A stretch of DNA of 64,000 nucleotides from Stenogyne calaminthoides (GCA_037126765.1 JBBCBC010000017.1:25659916-25723915), one strand, 5' to 3'; numbered from the stretch's first letter, positions 34,744 to 46,377 are shown. Notes: generated by a model from the sequence alone, not told the origin. Program-made: numbers and translations.

Positions 34744-36387
34744 TGTTTGTCCCGGTGAAAAACCCATGAAATGCGGAAAAAATCATGAAATGCATATAAA
34801 ACAGGTGTGAGGGAATGGTGATTCCAAGTTTTTTGCTTTTAAGTCCATGTGTTGTGTTTTGCTTATAACCAAATGCATATGACAAGATAAGAACATAAAG
34901 CAATAAAGAACACAACAAAGTATAGTGGTTCGGAGACTCAAGCTCCTACATCCACTCTCCCTGTTCCTAGGGAAATTCTTTCAATCGGGACTTATCACCC
35001 TTCACGGGATCGCCTACAAGCTTTCAGGCTAACTCACTATAGGTTACTCACTTCTTCTACATTTGAGTTTTCTGGCTGACTACTCTGCAGCTTACTTACT
35101 CAAACACACACAAGCTTTCTGACTATCTAAGATAGTTTACTCACTTCTTCTCTAGAGTTTTCTAGCTGACTACTCTGCAGCTTACTCACTCTTTACAACT
35201 CCAACAATCACACAAACTACCTAACAATAGGGTTTGGGTTTGGTTGGTGTCTCCAACTAGGTTGCGATTTTCCCGTACATTTGTTTAGCCTCAATGTTAA
35301 AGTTGGGAAAATCTCTCTAAGCTTAGGATATATTGTGGGTTGCTTAGATTGGGTTTTAGAACACTCTTGAATATATTTGTATGTCTACAGACTTGTGTTC
35401 TATGGTGGGAATGCTTGAGTATATGTCTCTTAGCTATGTAGCATCTTTTTTCACATTCTCCACACTTAATTTGATGGAAGATCTTATATTTATAGTGTGG
35501 ATTTGAATGTTACCGTTGGAGAGAATCACATTCAAATCTATACTATTCTGTAAGTTCTGCAGCTTATTCAGGCTGGTTGTCTTCCTCTCATTGGTCCACG
35601 TCAGCTGAATCTAACGGCTATATTCTTCAGGATCTTCTGAGTCTTCAGGTTCTCTGAGTGTCCGGGTTCTCTGAGTCTCTGGTTTCTTGATTCAGCAGAC
35701 TTCTCTTCAGCGGACCTTGTCTGATCAGGCATACTGACACTCAGGCTGACTGAGTTCAGTTCTACTGACTTCAGACATCCTGACCCTCAGGTCACTTTTA
35801 CTCACCGACCCTCAGGTCACTTGACTCAGGCTATTTGATTTCTTCTTGCTTGATCTGATCAGCTCGACTTATCAGATCAACACATCTTCAGATCAACATA
35901 TCAGGATAGCCTCAGGTCAGTACATCAGGTTAGCATATCAGGTTATCATATCTGATCTCGATCACGTCTGATCTTGATCAGTCTCATCTGCTCCTCTTCT
36001 GATCTGCAACCTTCTCTTCTGATCTTCTGGTCAGTTTCTTTCTGATCAGCTTGTCTGCTCTTCTGATCACCATATCAGCTCATCTATTCTTCTGATCATC
36101 TGATCAGGTCTGTTATGGTCATCTGATCTTCTGATCACCTGGCTTAGCTTCTCTTCTCTTCTGATTTTGCACAGCTCATCAGTTAACTTCGGAACTCATC
36201 TTACTCATCTGATCTTGATCAGTCTCGTCTGTAGCCTCGTCTGATCTCGATCATCTACTTCTGATTTCTTTCGTTCCCCCTCAACTTGTTCTTTCGTTCC
36301 CCCTCAACTTGTTATCTGTAAATTAGCTTCAATAACACAAGTTGATAATGTTTTGGCATAATTCATCAAAACTAAAATATCCCAACA
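34744..36387 (-). repeat. LTR of the miniature element (5' LTR on minus strand)
   Basis: Copy of 33007-34650 at an offset of 1737 bases, starting on the minus strand at 36387. TATA box is at 35487-35494 (minus). Differences from the other LTR are scattered substitutions, as expected after independent ageing. Confidence 0.88.
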
Positions 36388-36716
36388 GTAAGGTACCTCA
36401 ACTGATCAGATCTGATCAGAAAAAGGAATATCAGATTAAAGGGGAATTGATCAGATAAGTTGCATAAATATTAAGACAACAAGGGCAAAGCAATATTCGT
36501 ATAAGGAATTCAAGACAACACAACAAGGGTATAAAGGAAGATTTCATTGATAAAAACCCGGAGGTCAAAATTTTCATTACAATTTCATTACAATACCCGT
36601 AGGTCGAAAGATAAACCTTAAGCCCTTAGTCGTAAAATCAGTGGGACATCCCTCTTTAAATGAACACGAGTGTCATACACAAGTGTCAAACATGTAATTC
36701 AAAGGATTTAGTCCGA
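36388..36716. other. Element C internal sequence and 3' part of antisense unit
   Basis: 36388-36440 is rich in GATCAG like the rest of element C and contains GGTACCTCAACTGATCAGAT. From about 36540 the minus strand looks like a 3' untranslated region with AATGAA (36548-36543) and T-rich stretches. No ORF. Confidence 0.45.
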
Positions 36717-37022
36717 TCAAGATTGAATAACTATATCCATATTACATGTCAGAAAGAGTCCATTGATACTAATTTTGTCATCTCGATCGGCGCACAAGGC
36801 GCAAATGGCCAGGAGGAGCACCTCCATATTGCCGGAGGCAGATCCGTCACCTCGGTGGTGGTGAAGCATGGCAATGGTCATATGATCATCTTTCGATGAA
36901 GACGAAAGCAAGAATGAGGGAAGCACATAATTTGACTGAGAATCAGAGATCATCTGTGTAGGGTAGAAGAAGCCTTTTGCCGGAGGACTCGCCGGAATAA
37001 AGGGATCGTCGGAATTTATCAT
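36717..37022 (-). CDS. Small gene-like ORF inside element C, antisense
   Basis: 101 codons on the minus strand, starting MINSDDPFIPASPPAKGFF. It is rich in Ser and Asp, with a His triplet (LHHHRGDGSAS) and a short hydrophobic patch with Cys (LLLAICALC). I do not recognise the family. What makes it gene-like is context: a TATA box 62 nt upstream (37091-37084), a CA-rich untranslated leader ending CTTTCAC before the ATG, and a poly(A)-like signal downstream. It lies between pol and the third ORF of C and is flanked on both sides by GGTACCTCAAC-type element sequence, so it may be a captured host gene piece or an accessory antisense ORF of the element. Confidence 0.4.
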   Translation of the reverse strand: MINSDDPFIPASPPAKGFFYPTQMISDSQSNYVLPSFLLSSSSKDDHMTIAMLHHHRGDGSASGNMEVLLLAICALCADRDDKISINGLFLTCNMDIVIQS

Positions 37023-37083
37023 GTGAAAGCTTGAAGACGATAAGTATGGTAAATGGGTTGTGTTGTGTATAAATTATTTCTCC

Positions 37084-37091
37084 TATTTATA
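37084..37091 (-). promoter_or_regulatory. TATA box of the antisense unit
   Basis: TATAAATA on the minus strand, followed by GGAGAAATAATTTATACACA, a plausible plant leader. Upstream sequence to about 37315 is mixed-composition and not GATCAG-rich, unlike the element around it. Confidence 0.5.
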
Positions 37092-37540
37092 GAGGAAAAG
37101 CGGGGGTGAAAATGCAAATTTAATTTCTCGAGGCCCTTCAGAGAAATTGGCACCGCAAGGACAACGCGAAGGTGATACGCGACAAATGGTTGGATTAGTT
37201 TACGACGTGTGATATCACAAAGTGTCCAGACCATCATTGCAAGACTATCACATCACGCCGACTTAGGGAATCGAGGCGACTCTTCGATTTCCCGAGATTA
37301 AGTTTTGGCGGGAGCACACATCCGAAGACTTGACTTGATCAGAGTGGATCAGATTGGATCAGCAGAAATCTGATCAGATAAGAGACTGATCAGATAAGGA
37401 GGATCAGTTGAGTATGGTACCTCAACCAATCAGAAAGATCAGTCAAGAATTGATCAGAGATAACAGTTGAAGGGGGAACGTCAACTGATCAGATAGGATC
37501 AGAAGGAGACTGGTTAGATAAGAGGGACATTGTTGGGAAA

Positions 37541-38312
37541 TACTAAGGGATGGGCTATCATCAGTAAGTTCAATGGTAATCATGCCAACCAGATCAGATC
37601 AATAGTGGTAACTGACTGATTACAATATCAATTAGTCAGATACGTTTTCTGATTTATCTTTATGCTTATTTTATGTTAGCTATTACTGTTCCCATTACTT
37701 TATGATGTCATGCCTACAAGCATTAAATGCGGACGTGGGATTTTTGTGTTAAATGCATTTGTTGCAAACTTTTAAGTCCAAAAGTCTGCCGGTTTAAAAT
37801 TCCTGACCGCACGATTTAATTACTTTTCAACCGCCTCAATCTTGATCGTCCAATTAAATTAAGGACACTCAAGTATCTTAAAAAATAATCGTGCAAAATG
37901 TTTTTCCTCCCATCCTTTTAAAACCCTAATACCCTTTCTCTGAAAACCTTTCGCATTTCAAAACTTCTTAAACCGCAAATCAGTTCCAGGATATTCTCTA
38001 ACTCTCAAAATATTCAAGCGATTAATCTGTCTTTTCAAATCCTCATATCGCTTTTCTGGTAACTTTCTAATCTTGTTGTTTTGATTAATGAATAGCATGT
38101 CATGATAAGATTATAGAATTTGTGTGTACTACTCTTAATCATGTTCAAATGGGACTTGAATTGTTTATGTCTTTTCATGAACTATATGCACACTGGGGAT
38201 AGATATACATATGAATGTTTCTCATAATTGCTCTTTTATATATAAAACTGTGTGATTGATTATGCTCTTTCACTTAGCCCTAAATTTGTGTAATTGTTTA
38301 TGCCTTCAGAAA
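37541..38312 (+). promoter_or_regulatory. Leader of third ORF of C with candidate 5' intron
   Basis: No ORF. Sequence changes from GATCAG-rich to ordinary AT-rich around 37660. CTTTTAAAACCCTAATACCC near 37915 resembles a plant core promoter. A candidate intron runs from GTAACT at 38059 to TTATGCCTTCAG at 38309, and the ATG of the third ORF follows 3 nt after the acceptor. This would give a separate spliced mRNA. Inference from splice-site form only. Confidence 0.45.
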
Positions 38313-41300
38313 ATGGATTCTTCATCTATAGTACCATCGGAAGGTAGTGATTATACTTTCATGATCAAAAATGTCATCGATGAAAAGTATGTCATATTCA
38401 ATGTCACAAATGATCCAGAATCAAGGGAGATTTTGGAATGTCTAAGAGCCTGTGGACTCGAACAATTCTGCTATCGCCATTTGAGCAGCGTCCATATCAT
38501 TGAATCACTGGAATTTCTGAGAAAGCTAAAGGAAACGGACAATGAGGAGCTTTTTTCATTCGTCGGTGGGAACAAAATCGTTGTCACCAATGAGGATCTC
38601 AGAAGGATTTTTGGTCTTCAAACGGGCAGAAACTACCCTGATGAGTTCAGGGTAACACAGCTGGGATGTCAGATAAAGAGTATCTGCAGAATGTGTTATT
38701 GAGGCCTAGGAACATCACACACATCACAAATGTCAAGGTTCCCTACCTCCGAAGGAAGTATAGGCTGCATTTCGAGATTGTCTCGAAGGTAATTCTTGGG
38801 ATAGCATTTAGCCCAGATGCTCTAACCCAGCAAAAGCAGCATGTGATGACCGCAATCATTGAGAAGACCCCAGACATGATCTGGATGGGGTTATTCAAGC
38901 ATCGGTTGCTGCAGGAAACTAAAAAGTTTGCCAAAGACAAAAACAATCAAGTGGTGCTGACCAAGAAAATCTCCAACATTCACAAGGTCTCGATAATCGT
39001 TGCTGATAAGCTTCCCAACTATCCTTGGTCAAACATTGGGCGGAAGCAATATTTGGAGTAGTTCAAGGCATTGCTACACAAGGATGAAGAACTGTCTGGG
39101 CTACCTGATGATGACCCAGCCCCATATGTGCTGAAATCTAAACACACATCATCTGTGCAGACAGAAGGGAGAGCCCCTTCAAAGGCCAGAACTACAAAGA
39201 GAAAACAGGCTGTGAGTAAGACTTCTGACGCAGGTAAGAAGCGACAGAAGAAACTCACCTCTATGTTGTTAAAGGGGACTGGAATGCCTTCTGAGGGTCT
39301 CCATGAAGAGGACAGTGATGTTGAAATTCTGGAGTCAGGAGGGTTACTGCAAATTGAGTTACCTGGTAAGGAGACTGCTGTGAGTTCTGAACACACAGTC
39401 AGTACAGATCGAGAGCTGGCAATAATGGAGGAGTCTGATAAGATGGAGGTTGGTGATGCTGCAGAAGAAAATTTTGAAGAGGTTCAATCAGAACCATCTG
39501 ACTCGGCACACCTGAGCTCACTATTTTTGAGTCGTGAATCCCCTTACTTTCCCAGATCACCTACCCCACCATCACCTCAACATAATTCATCCTTACCATC
39601 TCCCCCCAAACAACACACTACCTACCTTCAACTTGATCAACCAGTTACTAAACCATCTCAACCAGAAACAACCCAAGCCCAGATACATGATCCAACCCCA
39701 TTTGAGACAATACACCCTGATCAACCCTCATCTCAACTGGAAATTCCTCTAATCCCACAAACTTCAATCAACCCATCTGCACCTCAACACACGGAACAAA
39801 CAAATATTCCTACACCTCCTCAACCTCAATCAGACATAGCCATTGAACCACAAATATACCCATTTGAGCCAACTACCTCATCTGCACCTGGTACTGAAGC
39901 AGTTGGAGAACCTGCTGAGACTATGCCTAAAGATGATCTCTATGTCTCAATGTCTCACAACCCCTTCAACACCAAAACACTACTTGGATCTCCAGATGAA
40001 GAGAGACCTGTCTTATACATTCTGAAGCAGCAGGTAAAGAAGTATCTGCTTGAACTGTGCCCAGATTTGGTTAATCATCCTGGCCTTCAGCACAAGATTG
40101 AAGAGATTGTGTTCTGGAGGGATGTGAGGTTGAAAATCATCGAGGAGTTTCTGATCCTCATGGAATCTATGGACTCAGACTACTTTGTGGATCTGGAGTT
40201 GAGATGCTTGGAGAATGCAGGAGTTGAGAACGCTGCTGAATTGGCTTCTGATGATGATATCAGGTGGCTAATTCATTACAGGTTTGGGATTGCCAGGGAA
40301 ATTAAAGAATCGGAAGAACCTCAAGCTGATGAAGACTTAGAGGATGCTGCCGATGAACTAGGTATGCGTGCTGCAGATGAGACCCAGCTTGGCAAGGCAT
40401 CAACATCTGAACAGACTGTTGTGCTGAGTGATAATATTCTAGATCTTATGACATCGAAAATACAAGATCTCACTGCAGATCTGATGAAGCGGTTCAAAGA
40501 AGAACAGAGGCACCTGGTTGACAGAGAGAGGATGCTAACTGTTGAAAAGATCACCCACATGCATGATTCTATCCTCGGCTCTGTAATGAAACAGGTTGAT
40601 CCTCTAGCTGAGAAGCTAAAGATCCAGACTGATATGCTTAGAGAGACGCAGGTTCTCTTGGAAAGTGTCTGGGGATCTTTAGAGAGGACTGACTCCTGTA
40701 TGGATCTTGGCTGGAAATGATTTGAACGTTCTGTTGATCAGACCAGGAAGGCCATTGAATCGGGATTAAACAGGCTACTGGGTCCTGCACCTACTTCTGC
40801 AAATGTTCAGATCACTCCTCTTGTTGTGGAGGAACTTAAGGAGGAGATGACGACTCAATTTTGGCCTCTGAATCTCAAACTGTCACACCTTTCTGATGCA
40901 AACAAAAAGGGTGAAGGACAAGATCTAGAAAAACAGATGCAGATAGTAACTTTTGATGCGAAAATACCAGAAGCCACCTCATCTGATATACCTGATGTCA
41001 CTCGGTCTGAAGTCAAGGTCATTCCTTTTGATGCCATTCTTTCTGAAGAACTTAAACAAACTGTGGAGCAACACAGCAAGGAGATCGAGGCTCAAGGAAA
41101 AGAAATCACGGAGCAGAAGTCAACTTTGTCGGAGGTTGTTGCCAGAGTTGACAAAATCAAAGATTTCTCTTCTTCTGTGCAGAAAATGATGGAATCTGAT
41201 GATCAGGCTAAAAGCCTTGAACTTGCAAAGAAACTCGCAGAAGAAGATGAACAGACCAAATCTGAACAACCTCTGATAAGAAAGAAAGGCAAGGGCAAGA

Positions 41301-41950
41301 TGATTAAATCAACTGTTGTAGCTCAGGGACAAGGTCAGATAACCAGTACAAAATCCAGAAGCCAGATGTCTTCTGAACAAACTCAAGAGCAGAAAAGACA
41401 GAAGATAATAGAAGCTGCCATTAAGAAGCAGAAGATGGCAGAGGCTGAAGGACTTAACGTCGCATACATCCGGAAGTAGAGAATGAAGGAAGCTGCTGCA
41501 GAGGATATTAGCTGGGAAGAGAGAGCTTTTCTGGCGACTGTTAAAGACATCCTCGTTGCTCGGGAAGATCTGCTTCCTGAGTGGGACCAGATCAGGGCAG
41601 ATTGGCTTTGTGATGTGTACATCTTGGAGATGATTCCGATTCATCAAGACCAAGTTGCCAACATTGATGAATTCCAGAACTGGTTAGAAACAAAGTACCC
41701 TGATTTCTACCAGATTGTTATGAAGGAATGGAATATTATGTCGCTAATACCTGAAGCTCCTCCTTTCGAACAACTTATTCCACCACTGCGTCCAGATAAG
41801 AATCTTGATCCTATCCAGTTTAAGAAAGCCTATTATGCATTTGCAAAGAAAGGAGGGATCATCGGGAGAGACAGATTGGAACAGCTGATGCAGAGGATGT
41901 ACATACTTTTTGGTATCTCGGAACATCTTCAAAAATTCAGGCACGTTTGA
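38313..41950 (+). pseudogene. Third ORF of element C, broken
   Basis: Starts MDSSSIVPSEGSDYTFMI; about 1210 codons ignoring lesions. N-terminal globular part with FVGGNKIVVTNEDLRRIFGL (near 38558-38615) and KVPYLRRKYRLHFEIVSKV (near 38733-38790), a layout reminiscent of the putative plant transposon domain and of the LKPKYRVLLDIVSKCIM region in A and B. Then a Pro/Ser/Thr/Gln-rich linker (39530-39900), an acidic helical region, coiled coils (40440-40700, 40820-41250), a basic patch (RKKGKGKMIK near 41280) and a C-terminal block ending HLQKFRHV. No membrane helix or signal peptide is visible. Lesions: frameshift near 38665 and single in-frame stops at 39059-39061, 40718-40720 and 41477-41479. 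Function unknown. Confidence 0.75.
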
Positions 41951-42132
41951 AGAAGACATCTTAGTATCAGATGATAGGTATTTTCTATAATCACGCATCT
42001 ATCTTAATAAAATATCCTATCATTTTTTGATTCTAAGACAACGCCTCATTGTCTTCTGATATGTGCATCTAATTTATTATCTGCATTTCATTCATGTTAT
42101 CTGTTTTTCTGATTAAGTGTTTTGGTTCCATC

Positions 42133-42146
42133 AAAAAGGGGGAAAT
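42133..42146 (+). other. Polypurine tract of element C
   Basis: AAAAAGGGGGAAAT before the 3' LTR, identical to the tract of element A. 41951-42132 is AT-rich and empty. Confidence 0.88.
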
Positions 42147-43707
42147 TAATGGGAAATTTGTATTAAGTTTTGATGGAAGTACCAAAACAGGTTGTAATAG
42201 GACCAGCCAGACCTGTTAGTTGACTGATGATTTAGAATCAGGATAAGATGACCACCTGAAATGTATAGACAACTGATGTATAAGATAGGTCACATATTGA
42301 GGGGGAACTCAATATGTATAGGTCAGACCAGACGAGTCAGAAGACAATCCAAAGTCAGAAGACCAGACAAGCCAGAAGACAAGACAAGGTCAGAAGATCA
42401 GACGATCACATAGTCAGATGATCAGGTGAAGACATGAAGCTCAAGTTCAGAAGACCTGAAGATCAGAACACTACCAGAAGACCAGAAGACCTACATCAGC
42501 CGAGTCTGCTAGTTGAGCTAAGACAACTGGCACCAGAAGACTCTATCAGGTAGACTGATCAGTTTTATCTGATCAGGTCAGCTCACACCAGGTGTCAACT
42601 GATGTTACACCAGTCATACGTTGTTGATCTGAACAAGAAGAATGTCAACTTTAGTTGGTAGAACAAGCACTGAAAAGTGTACTTGTTAACTAATAAGAAA
42701 AGACACGTATGTACGGAGCTGACAATGCGGAATTCGGTGCTGCATAGTCAAACGGCTATAAAGGACAACTATTCACGCTTTTGGCCATGCCAATCCTGAA
42801 GCACGTCACATCAATCCTGCAAACCTACCAAATATAGCCGGAAATTCAAATTGCTCTCCAACGGCTCTTTGATTTCGAGGTCTATAAATATGGGATTGCT
42901 CTTCAGAGTGAAGACACGAAAATTATCAAGAAGCTCAAACTATAGCAAAATTTCCGCACGAAGAACACAAATTTGAAGAATATTTCTATGTGTTCATCCC
43001 ATTGTCCTTAGCATAGAAATCTCATCCTCTAGCTTTAGGCTACATAAACACTAGGATAGATTTCCAGTTGGAACAACAACAAATCTTTATCCAAACCCAA
43101 AAGTTAGGTTAATTTTGGTTAGCAAGATTTCAGACTAGGGTTTCTAGTTCTGATTTCTGGGATTGGTTGAGTGAGAACTCTTAAAACATTTGTTGGTTGT
43201 AATGTGTTGGACTAACACAATAAACTAAGTCGAAGTTGATTAAGTTGGTGCCCCTTGTGATAGAGAAGAGTTGACGTAGGACTGGTTGTATGAACCACTA
43301 TAAATCTTGTGTGCATTTATCTGCTCTTAACTACTTTACACTATCGCACACGACTTTGCTTAAAATCGCATACATATTCTGAGTTAGGATCAGTTTGCAT
43401 CAAGCAACTGATCGAATCAGTTTGACTCTTTGGTCAGCTGATTGAAAACTGATTTTAATATCTGATTTGTTAAAACTGGTTTTTCACACGGGTATAAACT
43501 AGCTTCCGCACAATCAGTTAAACTGATAGACACCGAACTGATCTGTCATCAGGCGATGAGTAAGTTGGATATCAGTCCAAACTAACTCACTCGCACTTTG
43601 ATCAGGAAACCTGCCATCACACCTGATCTGCACGAAAAAGTTTTCAGAAGTCTATTCACCCCTCCCCTCTAGACTTCTGCCCTCACGAAACCCGTTCGGG
43701 ACCTACA
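42147..43707 (+). repeat. 3' LTR of element C, about 1561 bp
   Basis: Placed by analogy with element A after the polypurine tract; the expected TGTTGGG start reads TAATGGG, so the terminal TG is mutated. It ends GGGACCTACA. TATA box is at 42883-42890. A purine-rich stretch of CAGAAGAC repeats lies at 42335-42430. The same LTR type is found at 18160-19580 and 25288-26567. Confidence 0.88.
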
Positions 43708-44278
43708 GTAATCCCATTTTATCTAAAAAAATATTATTATTTATTTTCAAAACAAATTGTACATTAATTAAAGAAACATAAAAAATATTTTTCCCCCAAG
43801 TATTGTGTGAAATAAAATTTAATGAGTTTTTCTCTATTTAAAAAAATAAAAAATCTCAATTTGTGAACATATTATATAAATCATATAAATCTCAGAACAT
43901 ATATATCATATTATATGTAATTTAATAAGTAGATATATATATATATATATATATTATTTATATTATTTAATTTGAATAATTTCTCAAACACATTTTGACA
44001 TTAAAATTTATTAAATAATGAATTTTTACCTAGTCGATACATATGTTACGTTTACTGTATTTCATTGTACATATATTTCTATTGTATCTTTTATTTTATT
44101 TTATATTCTATACACTTATATATATATACATACAAATAATATGTATACATCAAAACTGATAGAAAAAAGCAAATAAAAATTATTATTAGGAAATATTTTT
44201 TTTAATTATTGTAAATTGGGTATTAGTTTTTTTCCTTCAATTGAGTATAATATTAAATATTTTATGAAATGAGTGTAA
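43708..44278. other. AT-rich intergenic DNA
   Basis: Very AT-rich with a short TA repeat at 43932-43952. No gene, no transposon ends. It is the pre-insertion target of element B on its left side. Confidence 0.6.
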
Positions 44279-44283
44279 AATAT
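44279..44283. repeat. Target-site duplication AATAT, left copy
   Basis: AATAT stands directly before TGTTGGTCCC and matches 58306-58310 beyond the other end of element B. Confidence 0.85.
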
Positions 44284-44567
44284 TGTTGGTCCCGGTGCAA
44301 AGGAGTCTCACACGTGTATTTGAATGGTCATTCAGAAACCACTCTCCACATTCTCTCATGTTTGGAATACACATGAGCCTGCATTCTCAGTCTCCATAGG
44401 TCATAGCTCTCAACAGAGAACATATGAAGTTTCTTAGAAGGCATGATGAATGAGCCTTGTAAGATATCAACAATAAGATCTATTCAGTAGACCACCAAAG
44501 TCTTTCAGCAAATAGACTATGGCTACCAAAGCAAGTGGTCGAAATGAACCACTACTCTGATACCACT
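44284..44567 (-). pseudogene. gag: Second gag start fused to an LTR stub
   Basis: On the minus strand after the 3' LTR: primer site with one change (TGGTATCAGAGT, 44565-44554), the same leader as at 56524-56416, and the first gag codons (MPSKKLHMFSVESYDLW from 44442 and on to about 44320). The sequence then jumps to the LTR end (44319-44284). The join has a 3-bp overlap (TAT) between gag and LTR, and lies at the inner edge of the first G-box arm. Confidence 0.85.
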
Positions 44568-46363
44568 TGTTGGTCCCGGTGCAAATGAGTCTCACACGTG
44601 TATGGGGGGGAATACACGTGTTCAGTTATTTTTAAAACTTTTTCTTCACTAAGATCAGATGGGTCAGGTTGTCCTGATAATTTTGCCCTGAGAAGCACAA
44701 ATCGCCTTGAGTCAAAGTCTACTGAGACAGTGATCCTGAGCAGCTTTCAGAAGCTTCAGATTAGCCTAACTGATCCTGAGTTTTTCAGAGATCCTGAGAA
44801 GCTTGGATAAAATAATTATCTTACTGAATACTCAGTAGAGTTAGTTCAGTTTGGTAACTATCTATTCTAGCTAATCAAGAGTGCGAAATGGTTGGCCCTA
44901 AGTTTATACTCGTTTTAGCTTGCTGAAAATCTCTTCCGTAGTGAAATAATGGTTAAGGTTGTGATCAATTTAATGCACAGTGGATTGATTCCAACTGAGT
45001 ATCAGTGAAATATGCTTTCAGTGAAAACATGCAACAACTACAATGCAACACAGAAAGCAAACAACATAGCAATTATAGTGTTTCAGAGACTCAAGCTCCT
45101 ACATCCACTCTCTCTGATCTTCAGAGAAATTCCTTAACACACTTCCTAAAGCTTTCAGGTTGAATCACTGCAGCTTACTCACTTTTCTACCTTGAGTTTT
45201 CCGGCTGACTCACTGCAGCTTACTAACTCAACACACACAAGTTTTCAGACTACCACAAGTAGCTTACTAACTTCTCCTCTAGAGTTTTCTGGCTGACTAA
45301 CCTGCAGCTTACTCACTCTTTACAACTCTAACTCACCAACAATACACACACACAAACTACCTTATCAAAGGGTTTGTGTTTGGGTTGGTTTCCAACTAGG
45401 GTGAGATATCCTTTACAATAAGAACAAATACAAGGGCTAGGATATCTCTCTAAACTTAGGATAAATTTATCAAATCTAGGCTTAGTGAATGAGCTCTCTC
45501 CAATGTGAAACACTTGGGAAATTCTAGGGTTTATGAGTGCTTCAATTTGTAAGAATACGAATGAGCTCATGAGTTGCTGAAATTTCCTGTAACCTCTCAA
45601 TGGTGAAGGTCATTGGTATTTATAGGCAACTTCTCCAAGGTCACTCTTTAAAAAACTATATGTTGGAAGAGATAGCATCAAGAGTTTCCTCTTCTGTGTG
45701 TTGATGAACGGCTATTTTTAGGGTTTGAACACTCCCTTGCATGTTTTAGGAAATATACAGCCATGTAGCCAATCACCAGTTTTTGCAGTCTGGAACATAG
45801 TACTACTGACAAAATTCATTGCCACAATAAACTTTTAGTGTCGATGAAAAAGTACGGTGTTGTCTTCCTCTGATTGGTTCTTGTCTTCAGTGAATGTAGA
45901 CAAATATAACGGCTCTTTTAGGTCAATCTCTCTGAATGAGACAACCTTAAACAACACTTAGACTTAGTTCCTTTTGTCTGCATTTGAATGTTTTGGGCAA
46001 TATATATTCTTCTGAAAATATGCGTTTTCCTCAGTTTTGTATGTATTCAGATAGATATTTCTTTAGTGCCTCTGAACATTCAGGTCTTCCTGAGTCTTCA
46101 GTAACTACTGAGTTTTCAGTAACTTCTGAGTCTTTAGTTCTTCAGTATCTTCCGAGTCTTCAGTATCTTCTGAGCATTCAGGTCTACCTGAGTCTTCAGT
46201 ACCAAATCCTGATTAATATCTGCTGACTATACATTGTGCAGATATCTTCCTTAACTATTCTATACTGAAACATGACTCAGACTATCAAGATTATCCTGAA
46301 CATGTCATACTCAGGGGTTTTGGGATCTAATCAAAATTTCTTTATTAAATTCATCTCCCAACA
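44568..46363 (-). repeat. 3' LTR of element B, 1796 bp
   Basis: Minus strand starts TGTTGGGAGATG at 46363 beside the polypurine tract and ends CCGGGACCAACA. TATA box is at 45624-45617, G-box hairpin at 44594-44621. It differs from the 5' LTR mainly in the short-repeat region (46075-46215). Confidence 0.93.
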
Positions 46364-46377
46364 ATTTCCCCCTTTTT
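46364..46377 (-). other. Polypurine tract of element B
   Basis: AAAAAGGGGGAAAT on the minus strand, directly before the 3' LTR. 46378-46623 between it and the third ORF is AT-rich and empty. Confidence 0.9.

Larger units (their letters stand above)
33007..36387 (-). mobile_element. Miniature LTR element: two 1644-bp LTRs around 93 bp
   Basis: Two direct LTR copies of equal length (33007-34650 and 34744-36387) differ at roughly two to three dozen bases by eye, with no net length difference. Between them lie only 93 bp, holding on the minus strand 2 nt, the iMet primer site TGGTATCAGAGC, about 60 bp of spacer, and a polypurine tract AAAAAGGGGTAAT against the other LTR. All cis signals for reverse transcription are present and no coding sequence. 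Flanks do not match as a target duplication (GAAGA left, GTAAG right), so at least one flank is rearranged. Confidence 0.88.
25288..43707 (+). mobile_element. Copia element C (Sirevirus-type), with nested inserts
   Basis: Plus-strand order: 5' LTR (its start lost), iMet primer site, gag, protease, integrase, RT, a replacement segment (31764-36387), a small antisense unit, a leader, a long third ORF, polypurine tract, 3' LTR ending at 43707. Coding sequence is related to A and B at protein level but clearly a different family; its LTRs do not align with theirs except in short blocks. The left target duplication is lost with the LTR start, so insertion borders cannot be tested. Confidence 0.88.

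Noticed and set aside
34682..34918. 78-codon minus-strand ORF (also 32987-33181)
   Set aside because: It spans the 93-bp interior and LTR end, occurs in both LTR copies, and shows no protein features.
36388..36392. Target duplication for the miniature LTR element
   Set aside because: Left flank GAAGA and right flank GTAAG do not match.
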